Shown piece after piece: positions 26,989-34,662 of a stretch of DNA of 64,000 nt. Source of the DNA: Clostridia bacterium. GTDB lineage: Bacteria; Bacillota; Clostridia; Christensenellales; Aristaeellaceae. Location of the stretch: positions 1 through 64,000 of the forward strand of contig JAFWQU010000007.1 of the NCBI GenBank assembly GCA_017508975.1. Reading direction: 5' to 3'. Position 1 is the stretch's first letter. Each line of letters starts with the position of its first letter. The translations under genes were made by a program, and so were the position numbers. Below the pieces are notes generated by a model. That model searched no databases. It was not told the DNA's origin and saw only the letters and a list, made by a program, of their open reading frames with translations.

Positions 26989-27974
26989 CAGCTGATCTTG
27001 TCATAGAGGGCGTCGAGGACCCAGTTCATCACGTCCTCCTCCTTCACATAGCACTCCATGTAGCCGCCTCTGCCGTATTCGTGCTCGGAGGGCAAGGTCT
27101 CGGCCTCGCCGAGCTTGTAGGTCGCGGCGCGGTTCATCTCGCTGATCAGGCGGCCCTTGCTCATGGTGCAGTGGGTGATGTCGTCCACGCTGTTGACCAG
27201 CGTCGCGGCGAAACTGCCGTCGGACTGGATGCGCTGGAGCATCAGCTGTGAGGCGGCCTGGATGAAAGCGCGCTGGCGCGCCATTCGCGAGGTGTTCTTT
27301 CCGTCGCCGACAGTCATCCGGACGCGGGTGAACCAGTAGGCCTGCTCGTCGGTCAGCTTGAGCGTCGCGCCTTTCACCATCGCGGGGTCGATGCTGGTGA
27401 GGTCTTCCTCGATCGTCACGGTCACACCGCCCAGCAGATGGTTGAAGTTCGGGACGATGTCCAGGCCCATCGAGACGGTGTTCTCGATCTTGAGCCCGGG
27501 GAGGAAGTTCTCGACGGAGCGCACCGTGCGGGCGTCGTTCTCCTCGATCGTGCGGCCGTAGGCGTGGGCCAGACAGATCTGCATGATGCGGCTGCCGCCC
27601 TCCTTGCCGCTCAGGCCGATGGTCCAGACGCGGGCCATGGTGTCGCGGTCGATGTGCAGCTGCCGGACGGTGCGGTCCTGGTCGTTGACCACCAGCACCA
27701 TCAGGAAGTCGCTCTGGCCGCCGTCGCGGTAGCCGACCCGCTCGTCCGTGGCCGATTTGTCGTAGCCGATCACGAGGATCGAGTGGACGCCGGCCTTCTG
27801 CCGCCAGGTCTCGCCGTTCCAGGTGATGGTGGGCAGCTGGCCGAAGTCCGCGCTGGAGGTGGAGAGGTCCTCCTTGCGCTGGGACTCCTCCAGATAGCTG
27901 GCGATGCCGAAGCCGCCCGCCGCCAGCACCAGTACGGCGACAAGCAGGATCAGCGCCCTGCGGTGTTCATGCAT
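26988..27974 (-). CDS. LytR-CpsA-Psr (LCP) family protein
   Basis: LCP proteins attach teichoic acids or capsule polymers to peptidoglycan at the outer membrane face. The 328-residue product has one N-terminal membrane anchor (ALILLVAVLVLAAGGFGIA). Its extracellular domain includes SILVIGYDK, QSDFLMVLVVN, HIDRDTMARV and YWFTRVRMTVGDG, with the Asp/Arg residues that bind the pyrophosphate of the lipid-linked donor. It is the last gene of a four-gene envelope operon (31006 to 26988), 3 bp after the Lgt-like gene. Its stop abuts repeat copy G. Confidence 0.88.
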   Translation of the reverse strand: MHEHRRALILLVAVLVLAAGGFGIASYLEESQRKEDLSTSSADFGQLPTITWNGETWRQKAGVHSILVIGYDKSATDERVGYRDGGQSDFLMVLVVNDQDRTVRQLHIDRDTMARVWTIGLSGKEGGSRIMQICLAHAYGRTIEENDARTVRSVENFLPGLKIENTVSMGLDIVPNFNHLLGGVTVTIEEDLTSIDPAMVKGATLKLTDEQAYWFTRVRMTVGDGKNTSRMARQRAFIQAASQLMLQRIQSDGSFAATLVNSVDDITHCTMSKGRLISEMNRAATYKLGEAETLPSEHEYGRGGYMECYVKEEDVMNWVLDALYDKIS

Positions 27975-27977
27975 CCC

Positions 27978-28988
27978 TCAGACCCCCTCTCGCTCGAGAA
28001 AGCGTCCGCGCCACAGCGGGCGCAGCGACAGCCCCATCAGCAGGCAGCCGAGGCCCATGATCAGGTGGCAGACGTCGGCGGGGAAGCTCTCGATGAGGCT
28101 GATTTTCTTTTCAAACGCGGCGAACTCCATGGCGATCACGATGCCCGCGCCCAGGAACAAGAGCGCCAGCGCGATCCAGCCGGTCTTCGCCGGCACCGCG
28201 CGGCGCCAGCGGAACCACAGCAGGAGCAGCACCAGCGCGCAGACAATCTGGTTTGCCCGGACAAAACCGAGCCAGGGCAGGTGCAGCACCTCGCCGCGCA
28301 GCATGCCCTCCAGCAGGATCTGTCCGGCGGAGTAGAGCACCAGGAACCGGCCGATCCGCCCGCCGGGCCGTGCGGACGTGAAGTCCGCGAGGATGCCCGC
28401 CGCGGCGGCCCAGAGCGCCTCCGGCACGAAGATCGCCCAGCACCACTCCTCATAGTAGTTCTGCACGGCGAAGGGCAGGCGCTCGAAAAAGCTCCAATCG
28501 GAGAGGGCAAAGAGGCTGTAGCGGCTGGCGAAGTCGGTTTCCTCCGGGTCGAACCAGGCGGCCAGCTCAAAGCCGATGCCCTGGTCCTTGCAGAGCAGGC
28601 CCGCGGCCAGGCGTCCCAGCGCGATCAGCAGCGCGGCGGGCAGCACCGCCGCGTCGGCGATCTCCGCGAAGGAGCGGTGCGCGAGCTTCCCGGTCAGCCA
28701 GGCGGCCAGCAGCGCCCCGCCGACCGCGCCCCAGAGCATATAGCCGCCCTCCGTCAGGCGGAAGAGAAAACCGAAGTCCTCGTCGCCCAGCAGCTGGTCG
28801 ACGACCATCAGGCAGTAGCCGAGCCGCGCGCCGACGAGCGCCAGCGGCAGCGAGAGTACCGCGAACCAGCTCGCGCTCTCTCCCCAGCCGAGCCGCGCGC
28901 CGGTCCACAGGAGCGCGCCCAGCGCCAGCAGCGCCACCGCCAGCCCGAAGGGATAGACCGTCACCGGTCCCCACACAAACGCTTCCAT
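27978..28988 (-). CDS. Prolipoprotein diacylglyceryl transferase-like membrane protein
   Basis: A 336-residue polytopic protein with about 8 hydrophobic segments and Lgt-like layout: N-terminal YPFG, a central ALGRLAAG where Lgt has GRxGNxxN, and EGMLRGEVLHLPW followed by GFVRANQ near the C-terminus. The asparagine and glutamate of the canonical Lgt signature are missing and it is longer than Lgt at the C-terminus. It may therefore be a divergent paralogue with another lipid-transfer role. It is 3 bp from the phosphodiester glycosidase gene and 3 bp from the LCP gene. Confidence 0.7.
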   Translation of the reverse strand: MEAFVWGPVTVYPFGLAVALLALGALLWTGARLGWGESASWFAVLSLPLALVGARLGYCLMVVDQLLGDEDFGFLFRLTEGGYMLWGAVGGALLAAWLTGKLAHRSFAEIADAAVLPAALLIALGRLAAGLLCKDQGIGFELAAWFDPEETDFASRYSLFALSDWSFFERLPFAVQNYYEEWCWAIFVPEALWAAAAGILADFTSARPGGRIGRFLVLYSAGQILLEGMLRGEVLHLPWLGFVRANQIVCALVLLLLWFRWRRAVPAKTGWIALALLFLGAGIVIAMEFAAFEKKISLIESFPADVCHLIMGLGCLLMGLSLRPLWRGRFLEREGV

Positions 28989-28991
28989 GCT

Positions 28992-29969
28992 TTATTCCTC
29001 CGCGGAGGCGAAATAGATGATGTCCGTGATCTCCCGGCGGCCGGGGGTCTTGCAGGCGCGGCTGTTGTGGATGATCAGGTTCGTGGAGCCGCCGCCGTCC
29101 AGGTTGTAGGCCACGCGGGCGTCCGGGCACTGCTCGGCCACGAACTCCGCGAACTGCTCGAGCGTCATGCCGGCGGAGGAGTCCGTCTTGCCGTAGACCT
29201 CCACGATGGCATACTCCAGCGGGCCGGTCTGCACCAGGCAGATGCGCTGCTGCGGATACTTCCACTGGTAGCTGCCCTGCTTCGCGGCCTCGGAAGCGGC
29301 GATGTCCTGCGGCTCGCCGTCCAGGACCAGCACCGGGCCGAGGTTGAAGGTGTCCAGCACCGTGCGGCCCCGGGGCGTCAGCTCCTCGTCCACGAAGGTC
29401 CGGATGGTCTTGGTGGTCGCGGAGGGAACGACATGGAAGTCGCCCTCGCTGTCGATCAGCAGCATGTCGAAGAGGCGCTTGCGCTTGTTGTCCGTGGCGT
29501 CGCGGATGAACTCGCCCTGCCGGACGACGTAGCCCACGTCGTTCTCATACTTGAAGAAGTCGCCGTTCATGGCCACGACCGCGTTTTTGCTCTTGGCGAT
29601 GCTGTCGGCGCTGGCCTGTCCGCGGCCCTTGTAGGTGTCCTTGCTCACTGCGGTGCGCAGCTGCGACACGTCGCCGATTTTGATGCGCACCACAAAGGTC
29701 TCGTGCTTGACCTTTTTGCCCTTGACGGTCAGGGTGACGCTGCCCTTCTCAACCGACATCCGGATCGTGGAATCCTCGTAGGCGATCGGGGTTTTGTCGC
29801 TGTCGAAGACCCAGTTGTCCTCCTTGGGGGCGGTGCCGCCCCGGGTGAAATCCAGGGGCAGGGCGGGCGCGGCGGGCTCCTCGGCGACCGCCGGTCCCGC
29901 GAGGGTCAGCGCCAGCGCGGCCAGCAGCAGTCCCGTCAGGATCCAGCGCAGCACGTTCATGGTTTTCAT
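28992..29969 (-). CDS. Exported phosphodiester glycosidase family protein (NAGPA/DUF2233)
   Basis: The family cleaves N-acetylglucosamine-phosphodiester bonds; bacterial members act on wall polymers or modified sugars. The 325-residue precursor has a signal peptide (ILTGLLLAALALTLAGPAVA). Its domain contains VVAMNGDFFKYENDVGYVV (from about residue 130) and the hallmark AYNLDGGGSTNLII near the C-terminus. It overlaps the upstream DUF6273 gene by ATGA. Together with the LCP gene it suggests remodelling or turnover of phosphodiester-linked wall glycans. Confidence 0.85.
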   Translation of the reverse strand: MKTMNVLRWILTGLLLAALALTLAGPAVAEEPAAPALPLDFTRGGTAPKEDNWVFDSDKTPIAYEDSTIRMSVEKGSVTLTVKGKKVKHETFVVRIKIGDVSQLRTAVSKDTYKGRGQASADSIAKSKNAVVAMNGDFFKYENDVGYVVRQGEFIRDATDNKRKRLFDMLLIDSEGDFHVVPSATTKTIRTFVDEELTPRGRTVLDTFNLGPVLVLDGEPQDIAASEAAKQGSYQWKYPQQRICLVQTGPLEYAIVEVYGKTDSSAGMTLEQFAEFVAEQCPDARVAYNLDGGGSTNLIIHNSRACKTPGRREITDIIYFASAEE

Positions 29970-31006
29970 GGCGTCTCCATCTCCTTGGGTGTGATGACAT
30001 AGGGATTCTCGAAGCTGCCGCTGCCCGAGGCGGCGGTGAAGCGGTCCAGCGCGAGGTACAGCGCCGGGCGCACGCCCTCGTTCTCACGGGCGACCTCGAT
30101 GTGGCCGAGCTGTCCGCCGTCCTTGACGCAGCGCGCGTGGCGCCCGTCGCTGGAGGACTGGGTGCGCACCCAGTAGGGGCTGCAGCGGCCGTATTTCTTC
30201 TGGAAGACGTAGAGCTTTTCCTTCTGCTTGGTCACGCCGTTGTTCTCGATGGCCCACTCGGTGCCCCAGGCGCGCAGCCCCGGCTCCTGCACAATCAGGC
30301 TGGAGTTGATCTTGCCCTTGTGGGTCTCGCCCATGCCGATGGATTTGTCCAGCAGGTCCGACGCCTCCAGCAGGAAGACGGTGCCGAAGTTCTCGCAGGG
30401 GAGGAGCATGCTGCGCTCCGCCTCCGAGAAAGCGGTCTCCGCGAAGGTGGTGTTCAGGTAGTGGCACAGCTCGGTCTGCCCGAAGTCCCCCTTGAACACG
30501 TCGCGGTATTCCTTCAGGCTCGGGTGCATGGGCCGCGCGAAGAGGATATACTCGCTGCACAGGTAGGCTTTCTCCCCGTCCACGCGCAGGACGCGCCAGA
30601 GGATCGGCCGCAGGTCGCCCGCGGCGGTTTGCGGATATTGCCCAAATTGCAGATAGACGTACCCAGCCTCCGCACTGTATCCCCGCAGCGCCACGGACTC
30701 CGGGACAGCCTCGGGTTCGGCGGGCGCCTCAGGCTCCGGGCTTTCCGCAGGCGCCTCGGTTTCCTCGGGCTCCGGGGATTCCTCGGGCGTTTCTGCTTCC
30801 TCCGGTTCCGGGGCCTCCTCCGGCTCGGGAAGATCCTGCGTCTCGGGCTCCGGCTCCGGCAGCGCCTCGGGTTCAGGGGTTGCCAGGGGCGCCGCGGTCT
30901 GCGCCGGGTATTCGATCCACACGAACCCCGCCGGGTTCTCCGCGAGTCCCGCCGTGCTCAGCAGGAGCAGCATCAGCGCCAGGATTCCGGCCAGCGTTTT
31001 TCTCAT
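29966..31006 (-). CDS. Secreted DUF6273 protein with Pro/Glu-rich stalk
   Basis: The 346-residue precursor has a signal peptide (LAGILALMLLLLSTAGLA), then about 60 residues of Pro-Glu repeats (PEPEEAPEPEEAETPEESPE and similar). A C-terminal DUF6273-type domain follows, with YLQFGQYPQ, ILWRVLR, an internal LCHYLN and PYWVRTQSS. Such domains are common in gut Clostridia surface proteins; their function is unknown. The acidic proline stalk probably spans the wall. The start at 31006 follows AGGAGGG; a longer frame begins inside the promoter region. Confidence 0.75.
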   Translation of the reverse strand: MRKTLAGILALMLLLLSTAGLAENPAGFVWIEYPAQTAAPLATPEPEALPEPEPETQDLPEPEEAPEPEEAETPEESPEPEETEAPAESPEPEAPAEPEAVPESVALRGYSAEAGYVYLQFGQYPQTAAGDLRPILWRVLRVDGEKAYLCSEYILFARPMHPSLKEYRDVFKGDFGQTELCHYLNTTFAETAFSEAERSMLLPCENFGTVFLLEASDLLDKSIGMGETHKGKINSSLIVQEPGLRAWGTEWAIENNGVTKQKEKLYVFQKKYGRCSPYWVRTQSSSDGRHARCVKDGGQLGHIEVARENEGVRPALYLALDRFTAASGSGSFENPYVITPKEMETP

Positions 31007-31041
31007 TCCGGATCCCTCCTCCGTATTCTTCACCAGCCTAA

Positions 31042-31070
31042 AGTATACCATTCTTCTCCAGACGTGTCAA
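31042..31070 (-). promoter_or_regulatory. Promoter of the envelope operon
   Basis: On the minus strand a perfect TTGACA (31065-31070) and TATACT (31042-31047) are 17 bp apart, 35 bases before the DUF6273 gene. No further promoter is obvious within the four tightly packed genes. Confidence 0.7.
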
Positions 31071-31114
31071 ACGTGGGGTGATTTCCCGGATTTTGCCTTT
31101 TTTGGGATTTTGTG

Positions 31115-31142
31115 TTGCAGAAACGCAACTTTTGTGTATAAT
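31115..31142 (+). promoter_or_regulatory. Promoter of the small secreted protein gene
   Basis: TTGCAG (31115-31120) and a perfect TATAAT (31137-31142) are separated by 16 bp. Transcription would start about 55 bases before the ATG at 31204, divergent from the envelope operon. Confidence 0.65.
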
Positions 31143-31203
31143 AGCGAAGGCTTGTGAGCCGAAATAATCAGGGACGGATCCCTGAGAGAGAGAGGGAATC
31201 TCT

Positions 31204-31722
31204 ATGAAGAAACTGTTTGCGCTGCTGCTGGCCCTGTGCCTGCTGGGCTCCTTTGCGATGGCCGAGACGACCGAGGTCACCGAGGTGAACTGGGCCGATG
31301 TCGAGGGCGCTGCCTCCGAGGTGGGCGGTCAGTTCGTCACGGTCGAGGCTCTCAGCATGGCCTTCTGGCTGCCCGAGGGTTTTGTGCAGTCTGAGCTGAC
31401 CGAGGATCAGGAGGCGATGGGCTTCTTCGCGATCTTCAACGCCGAGGACAACTCCGGCCGGATTGGCATGCAGTTCATCGAGGCGGACGGCGCGGACGTG
31501 ATGGATGTGATCGGCGAAATCGAAGGCGCTTCTGACGCCGAGCCCATGCTCGTGAATGGCCTGTCCTGCGTCAACTTCGACATGAAGGATATGGACGCCA
31601 CCTGCCTCGCCTTCGGCACCCAGAACGGCAACATCCTGGTGATCACCTGCGCGCCGATGTCCAACGCGGACTTCGCCGCCAAGGCCATGCTCGTTGTCGC
31701 CTCCATCCAGAGCGCGGAGTAA
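31204..31722 (+). CDS. Small secreted protein of unknown function
   Basis: A 172-residue precursor with signal peptide MKKLFALLLALCLLGSFAMA, cleaved before ETTEV. The mature protein is strongly acidic with alternating strands (FWLPEGFVQSELTEDQEAMG, NSGRIGMQFIE, ILVITCAP) and has no recognised domain. It is transcribed alone between its own promoter and a terminator at 31743-31777. GAGAGAGAGG precedes the start. Confidence 0.7.
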   Translation: MKKLFALLLALCLLGSFAMAETTEVTEVNWADVEGAASEVGGQFVTVEALSMAFWLPEGFVQSELTEDQEAMGFFAIFNAEDNSGRIGMQFIEADGADVMDVIGEIEGASDAEPMLVNGLSCVNFDMKDMDATCLAFGTQNGNILVITCAPMSNADFAAKAMLVVASIQSAE

Positions 31723-31742
31723 TCCGGACGGCTGTTTCTCCA

Positions 31743-31777
31743 AAGGGCACGGCTCCATGCGGGCCGCGCCTTTTTTC
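31743..31777 (+). terminator. Rho-independent terminator
   Basis: A GC-rich stem (AAGGGCACGGC pairing imperfectly with GCCGCGCCTT) followed by six T residues, 21 bases after the preceding stop codon. Confidence 0.7.
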
Positions 31778-31786
31778 ATGCCATCA

Positions 31787-31811
31787 GAAAACCGCCCGCA
31801 TCGGGGCGGTT
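31787..31811 (-). terminator. Rho-independent terminator of the GH13 operon
   Basis: On the minus strand AACCGCCC pairs with GGGCGGTT around a short CGATGC loop and ends in TTTTC, ten bases after the amylase stop. Confidence 0.7.
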
Positions 31812-31821
31812 AAAGAAGGGG

Positions 31822-33411
31822 TTATCTCACCACCACACTGGTCTGTCCGGAGACCGTGAGGACCGTGCCCTCCAGGGCGGCATAGCCCTCGATGTCGGCG
31901 CTGAGAACCGCGGCGACGCGGGTCAGAGAGACGCCGGCGGCGGCGAGATCCACGGACAGGGTGCGCTGGGTGGTGTTGTGCAGCACCGCAACGGTGCTCC
32001 CCTCCCAGGTGGAGAGGAAACCGCCGAGCTTGGTGTCCGGGAAGCTCAGCGCGGTGACGGTGCCGCGGGCGATCTCGGGGTTCGCCTTGCGAACCTGGAT
32101 CACGCGCTTGTAGTGGTTGACCAGGCCGGTGGGGAAGGTCAGCAGCTTCTGGGCGCCGTAGGGTGTCTGCTTGTCGGCGGCGTAGGTGGCGCCCTCCGGG
32201 CTCGCGACCGTGTCCCCGTCATCCCAGAGCATGGCGAGGCGCCGGTTGGCGTCGGTGTTCGAGCCGCCCCGGGAGCCGCGCAGGCCGATCTCCTCGCCGT
32301 AATAGAGGAAGGGAGAGCCGGGCGTCAGCAGATAGAGGTTCGCGGCCACGGCCATGCGGCCGCTGGCAACCGTGAGGTAGCCCGCCGCGCGGTCCATGTC
32401 GTGGTTGGAGAGGAAGAAGGTTGGCCGGACGCCGTTCATGGCCTGCTGCGTGCGCTCCAGCCAGGCGGCAAAGCGGTTGGCGTCGCCGCCCTTGGCGGTC
32501 TCGGCGAAGATGCCCTCCGCCTGGCTGGAGGAGAACTGGAAGCAGGGCATCGCGGGCAGGTACTGGGCGATGACGCCGTCACCGTCCCAGACCTCTCCCA
32601 CGGTGTAGATGTCCGGCTTGATCTTCCGGAGCTCGTCCAGGTACCACTCCCAGAAGGCCACGGAGCGCGGGTTGTCGCCCAGGTAGATGTACTTGGCCGC
32701 GTCGAAGCGGAAGCCGTCCACGCCCACGTCCAGCCAGTGGCGCGCGACGTCGAGGAAGGTCTCCCGCACCATCTCCAGGTCAAAGTCCGGCTCGGGCATG
32801 CTGTCGGAGAAATTGGCCTCGACCAGCAGCTGCTGGCCCTGCACCGGGGCGAAGTGCCGTCCGGCGGGGAGCACGTCCCCGGGTGTCGCCCAGACAAAGA
32901 AGTCGTAGTAGGTGTTGCGCGGGTTGTGCATCAGGTGCGCGTTTTTGAAGCGCTGGAACCAGATGCACTCGCTGCCGGTGTGGTTGATCGGCAGGTCGAG
33001 GATCACCAGGACCCCTCGCTCATGGCAGACGCGGCAGAGCTCCCGCAGGTCCTCCTCCGTGCCGAAGGCGGGATCGATCCTGTAATAATCGGTCACGTCG
33101 TACTTGTGGTAGCTGGGGGAGAGAAAGATGGGCGTGAGCCACAGGCCCTCCACGCCGAGGCTCTTCCCGGAGGCCGGGTCCCCGTCGTTGAGGTAGTCCA
33201 TGCGGTTGAGAATGCCCCGCAGGTCCCCGATGCCGTCGCCGTCGGAGTCCGAGAAGGAGCCGACGAAGATCTCGTAGAAGACCCGGTTGTTGTCGACCGT
33301 GTCCCAGCCGGGAGCGAATTCCGTCCCGGGCAGCGTGTACTCCTCGGCGCCCGCCGCGCCGCAGCACAGCAGGAGCGCCAGAATCAGGCATAGCGCGCGG
33401 ATGGTTTTCAT
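31822..33411 (-). CDS. Secreted GH13 alpha-amylase family protein
   Basis: The 529-residue precursor has a signal peptide (ALCLILALLLCCGAAGA). Its GH13 barrel conserves the signature regions: DLPINHTG, GFRFDAAKY (nucleophile Asp near 235), VGEVWDG (acid/base Glu near 270) and FLSNHDMD (Asp near 335). A small beta C-domain follows. It would cleave alpha-1,4-glucans such as starch outside the cell. GAGGAGGAG precedes the start. It overlaps the upstream DUF975 gene by ATGA. Specific activity (amylase, maltogenic or other) is not decided by the sequence. Confidence 0.9.
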   Translation of the reverse strand: MKTIRALCLILALLLCCGAAGAEEYTLPGTEFAPGWDTVDNNRVFYEIFVGSFSDSDGDGIGDLRGILNRMDYLNDGDPASGKSLGVEGLWLTPIFLSPSYHKYDVTDYYRIDPAFGTEEDLRELCRVCHERGVLVILDLPINHTGSECIWFQRFKNAHLMHNPRNTYYDFFVWATPGDVLPAGRHFAPVQGQQLLVEANFSDSMPEPDFDLEMVRETFLDVARHWLDVGVDGFRFDAAKYIYLGDNPRSVAFWEWYLDELRKIKPDIYTVGEVWDGDGVIAQYLPAMPCFQFSSSQAEGIFAETAKGGDANRFAAWLERTQQAMNGVRPTFFLSNHDMDRAAGYLTVASGRMAVAANLYLLTPGSPFLYYGEEIGLRGSRGGSNTDANRRLAMLWDDGDTVASPEGATYAADKQTPYGAQKLLTFPTGLVNHYKRVIQVRKANPEIARGTVTALSFPDTKLGGFLSTWEGSTVAVLHNTTQRTLSVDLAAAGVSLTRVAAVLSADIEGYAALEGTVLTVSGQTSVVVR

Positions 33412-34295
33412 GTGAGCTCCTCCTCATCCCCTGCGGCAGAAGTTTCTTCCTCCGCTGCGGCCTCCGGCTCCAGGGCGGACTTGACCCCCTCACCCCGCAG
33501 GGAGAGGTAGAAGGCGCTGACCGCCAGCTCAATATAGACCGTGAGCACCAGGTCGGCCAGCAGGGACACCGCGGTCCCCACAAAAGCCGGCAGGAAGGCG
33601 GGTACCAGCTCGCTGAGCAGGATCCAGCCCAGAAAGCTGACCAGCAGGCCGAAGATCATGCCCTTTTTCCGGTCGAGCAGCTGCCGGGACTCGCGCACGG
33701 AGGCGCGCACGCCCAGCTCCGGCCGGTCGGCGAGCGCCGTCTGCGCCAGGCGGTAGTGCAGCGACGCCCGGATTCCGAAGAAGAGGCTGATGCCGTAGCC
33801 GGCGTAGATCAGCAGCAGTGCCAGGGATTGGGACCGCACGAAGACCGCCAGCACGATCAGGGGCGTTCCAACCATAGACCACAGGAAGATCAGCAGGCCC
33901 TGCCAGAGAATCTGCAGCGGCGCCTTCCACCAGACCGCGCTCCGGGAGAGCAGGTCCCGCAGCTCCACCGGCTCTCCGCGCAGAAGCTTGAGCCCCATGT
34001 GGATGCGCCCGAGGGTGAGGAAGGTCGTCAGCAGCGCCGCGGCCGCGAAGATCAGCGACATCCGGAGCAGCGGCACCATCGGCCCCAGCACGCCCGGGTC
34101 CACCGTTGCGCCGTTCAGGGACTGCACGTAGAGGTTCATCAGGGTCTCCTGGGGAACCTTCCGCATGGCCAGCGTCAGGAAGACGCGGCTGAGGGTCAGC
34201 GGCAGGGCGGCCAGCAGCGACGCCAGCAGCAGCGTGGAGGGATTCTGCCGGAGCGCCTCGCGGGCCTTGGCGCGGCAGAAGAAGGCGGTCAGCAT
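33408..34295 (-). CDS. DUF975 family integral membrane protein
   Basis: A 295-residue protein with about 6 hydrophobic segments and the DUF975 hallmark: ASVRESRQLLDRKKGMIFGL, then LVSFLGWILLSELVP. The tail is acidic and cytoplasmic. The function of the family is unknown. It is preceded by a possible 28-codon leader peptide whose stop overlaps its ATG (ATGCTGA), and is coupled in turn to the secreted amylase gene. A role in envelope or export support for the amylase is speculative. Confidence 0.78.
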   Translation of the reverse strand: MLTAFFCRAKAREALRQNPSTLLLASLLAALPLTLSRVFLTLAMRKVPQETLMNLYVQSLNGATVDPGVLGPMVPLLRMSLIFAAAALLTTFLTLGRIHMGLKLLRGEPVELRDLLSRSAVWWKAPLQILWQGLLIFLWSMVGTPLIVLAVFVRSQSLALLLIYAGYGISLFFGIRASLHYRLAQTALADRPELGVRASVRESRQLLDRKKGMIFGLLVSFLGWILLSELVPAFLPAFVGTAVSLLADLVLTVYIELAVSAFYLSLRGEGVKSALEPEAAAEEETSAAGDEEELT

Positions 34296-34375
34296 GGCGC
34301 CTCACCTCCCCGGTTCCGGGATCTGTGCAGTTCTTTGGTTTCAAGGCCCCCCGCGGGGTTCCGGATCTCCGACAT
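34289..34375 (-). CDS. Possible small leader ORF (28 residues)
   Basis: A short frame starting MSEIRNPAGG and ending RGGEAPC, with a good ribosome site (GAGAGGAGC) and a stop that overlaps the DUF975 start in ATGCTGA. It may be a translated leader that couples ribosomes into the operon, or simply a chance frame. It is too short to judge by composition. Confidence 0.4.
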   Translation of the reverse strand: MSEIRNPAGGLETKELHRSRNRGGEAPC

Positions 34376-34407
34376 GGTTTATGCTCCTCTCAGATCGGTG
34401 TAAAAAT

Positions 34408-34436
34408 GGTTTAGCACAGACAGGGCAAAAAGTCAA
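34408..34436 (-). promoter_or_regulatory. Promoter of the DUF975-amylase operon
   Basis: On the minus strand TTGACT (34431-34436) and TAAACC (34408-34413) are 17 bp apart. The -10 box is weak, so a regulator may be needed. Confidence 0.45.
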
Positions 34437-34444
34437 TCCGGCCT

Positions 34445-34473
34445 TTGACATAAGGCCTTCCGGATGCTACAAT
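34445..34473 (+). promoter_or_regulatory. Promoter of the acyltransferase-like gene
   Basis: A perfect TTGACA (34445-34450) and TACAAT (34468-34473) with extended TGC are 17 bp apart. Repeat copy H lies between this promoter and the start codon at 34663, so it is transcribed as leader. Confidence 0.7.
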
Positions 34474-34485
34474 GGAGCGGATTTA

Positions 34486-34642
34486 ATACCAATGTCCGTA
34501 TCATATGCAACATGTCAGCAGAGAGATTTCGCGGCCTGCGGGCCGCGACCAGGTCCGCAGCCGGACTGGCGGCTTTCCGATCGCCCTGGACCTTCGGATG
34601 CATGCTGCTGCCTGATTGACAGCTTTTCCTTGAGATCAGTAT
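34486..34642 (+). repeat. Interspersed palindromic element, copy H (long form)
   Basis: Begins ATACCAATGTC and ends TTGAGATCAGTAT. It has the extended CGCGGCC/GGCCGCG hairpin together with the 19-base insertion carrying GTCCG/CGGAC. Located wholly in the 5' leader of the acyltransferase-like gene. Confidence 0.85.
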
Positions 34643-34662
34643 GAGACCGGGAGGCGCGGAGT

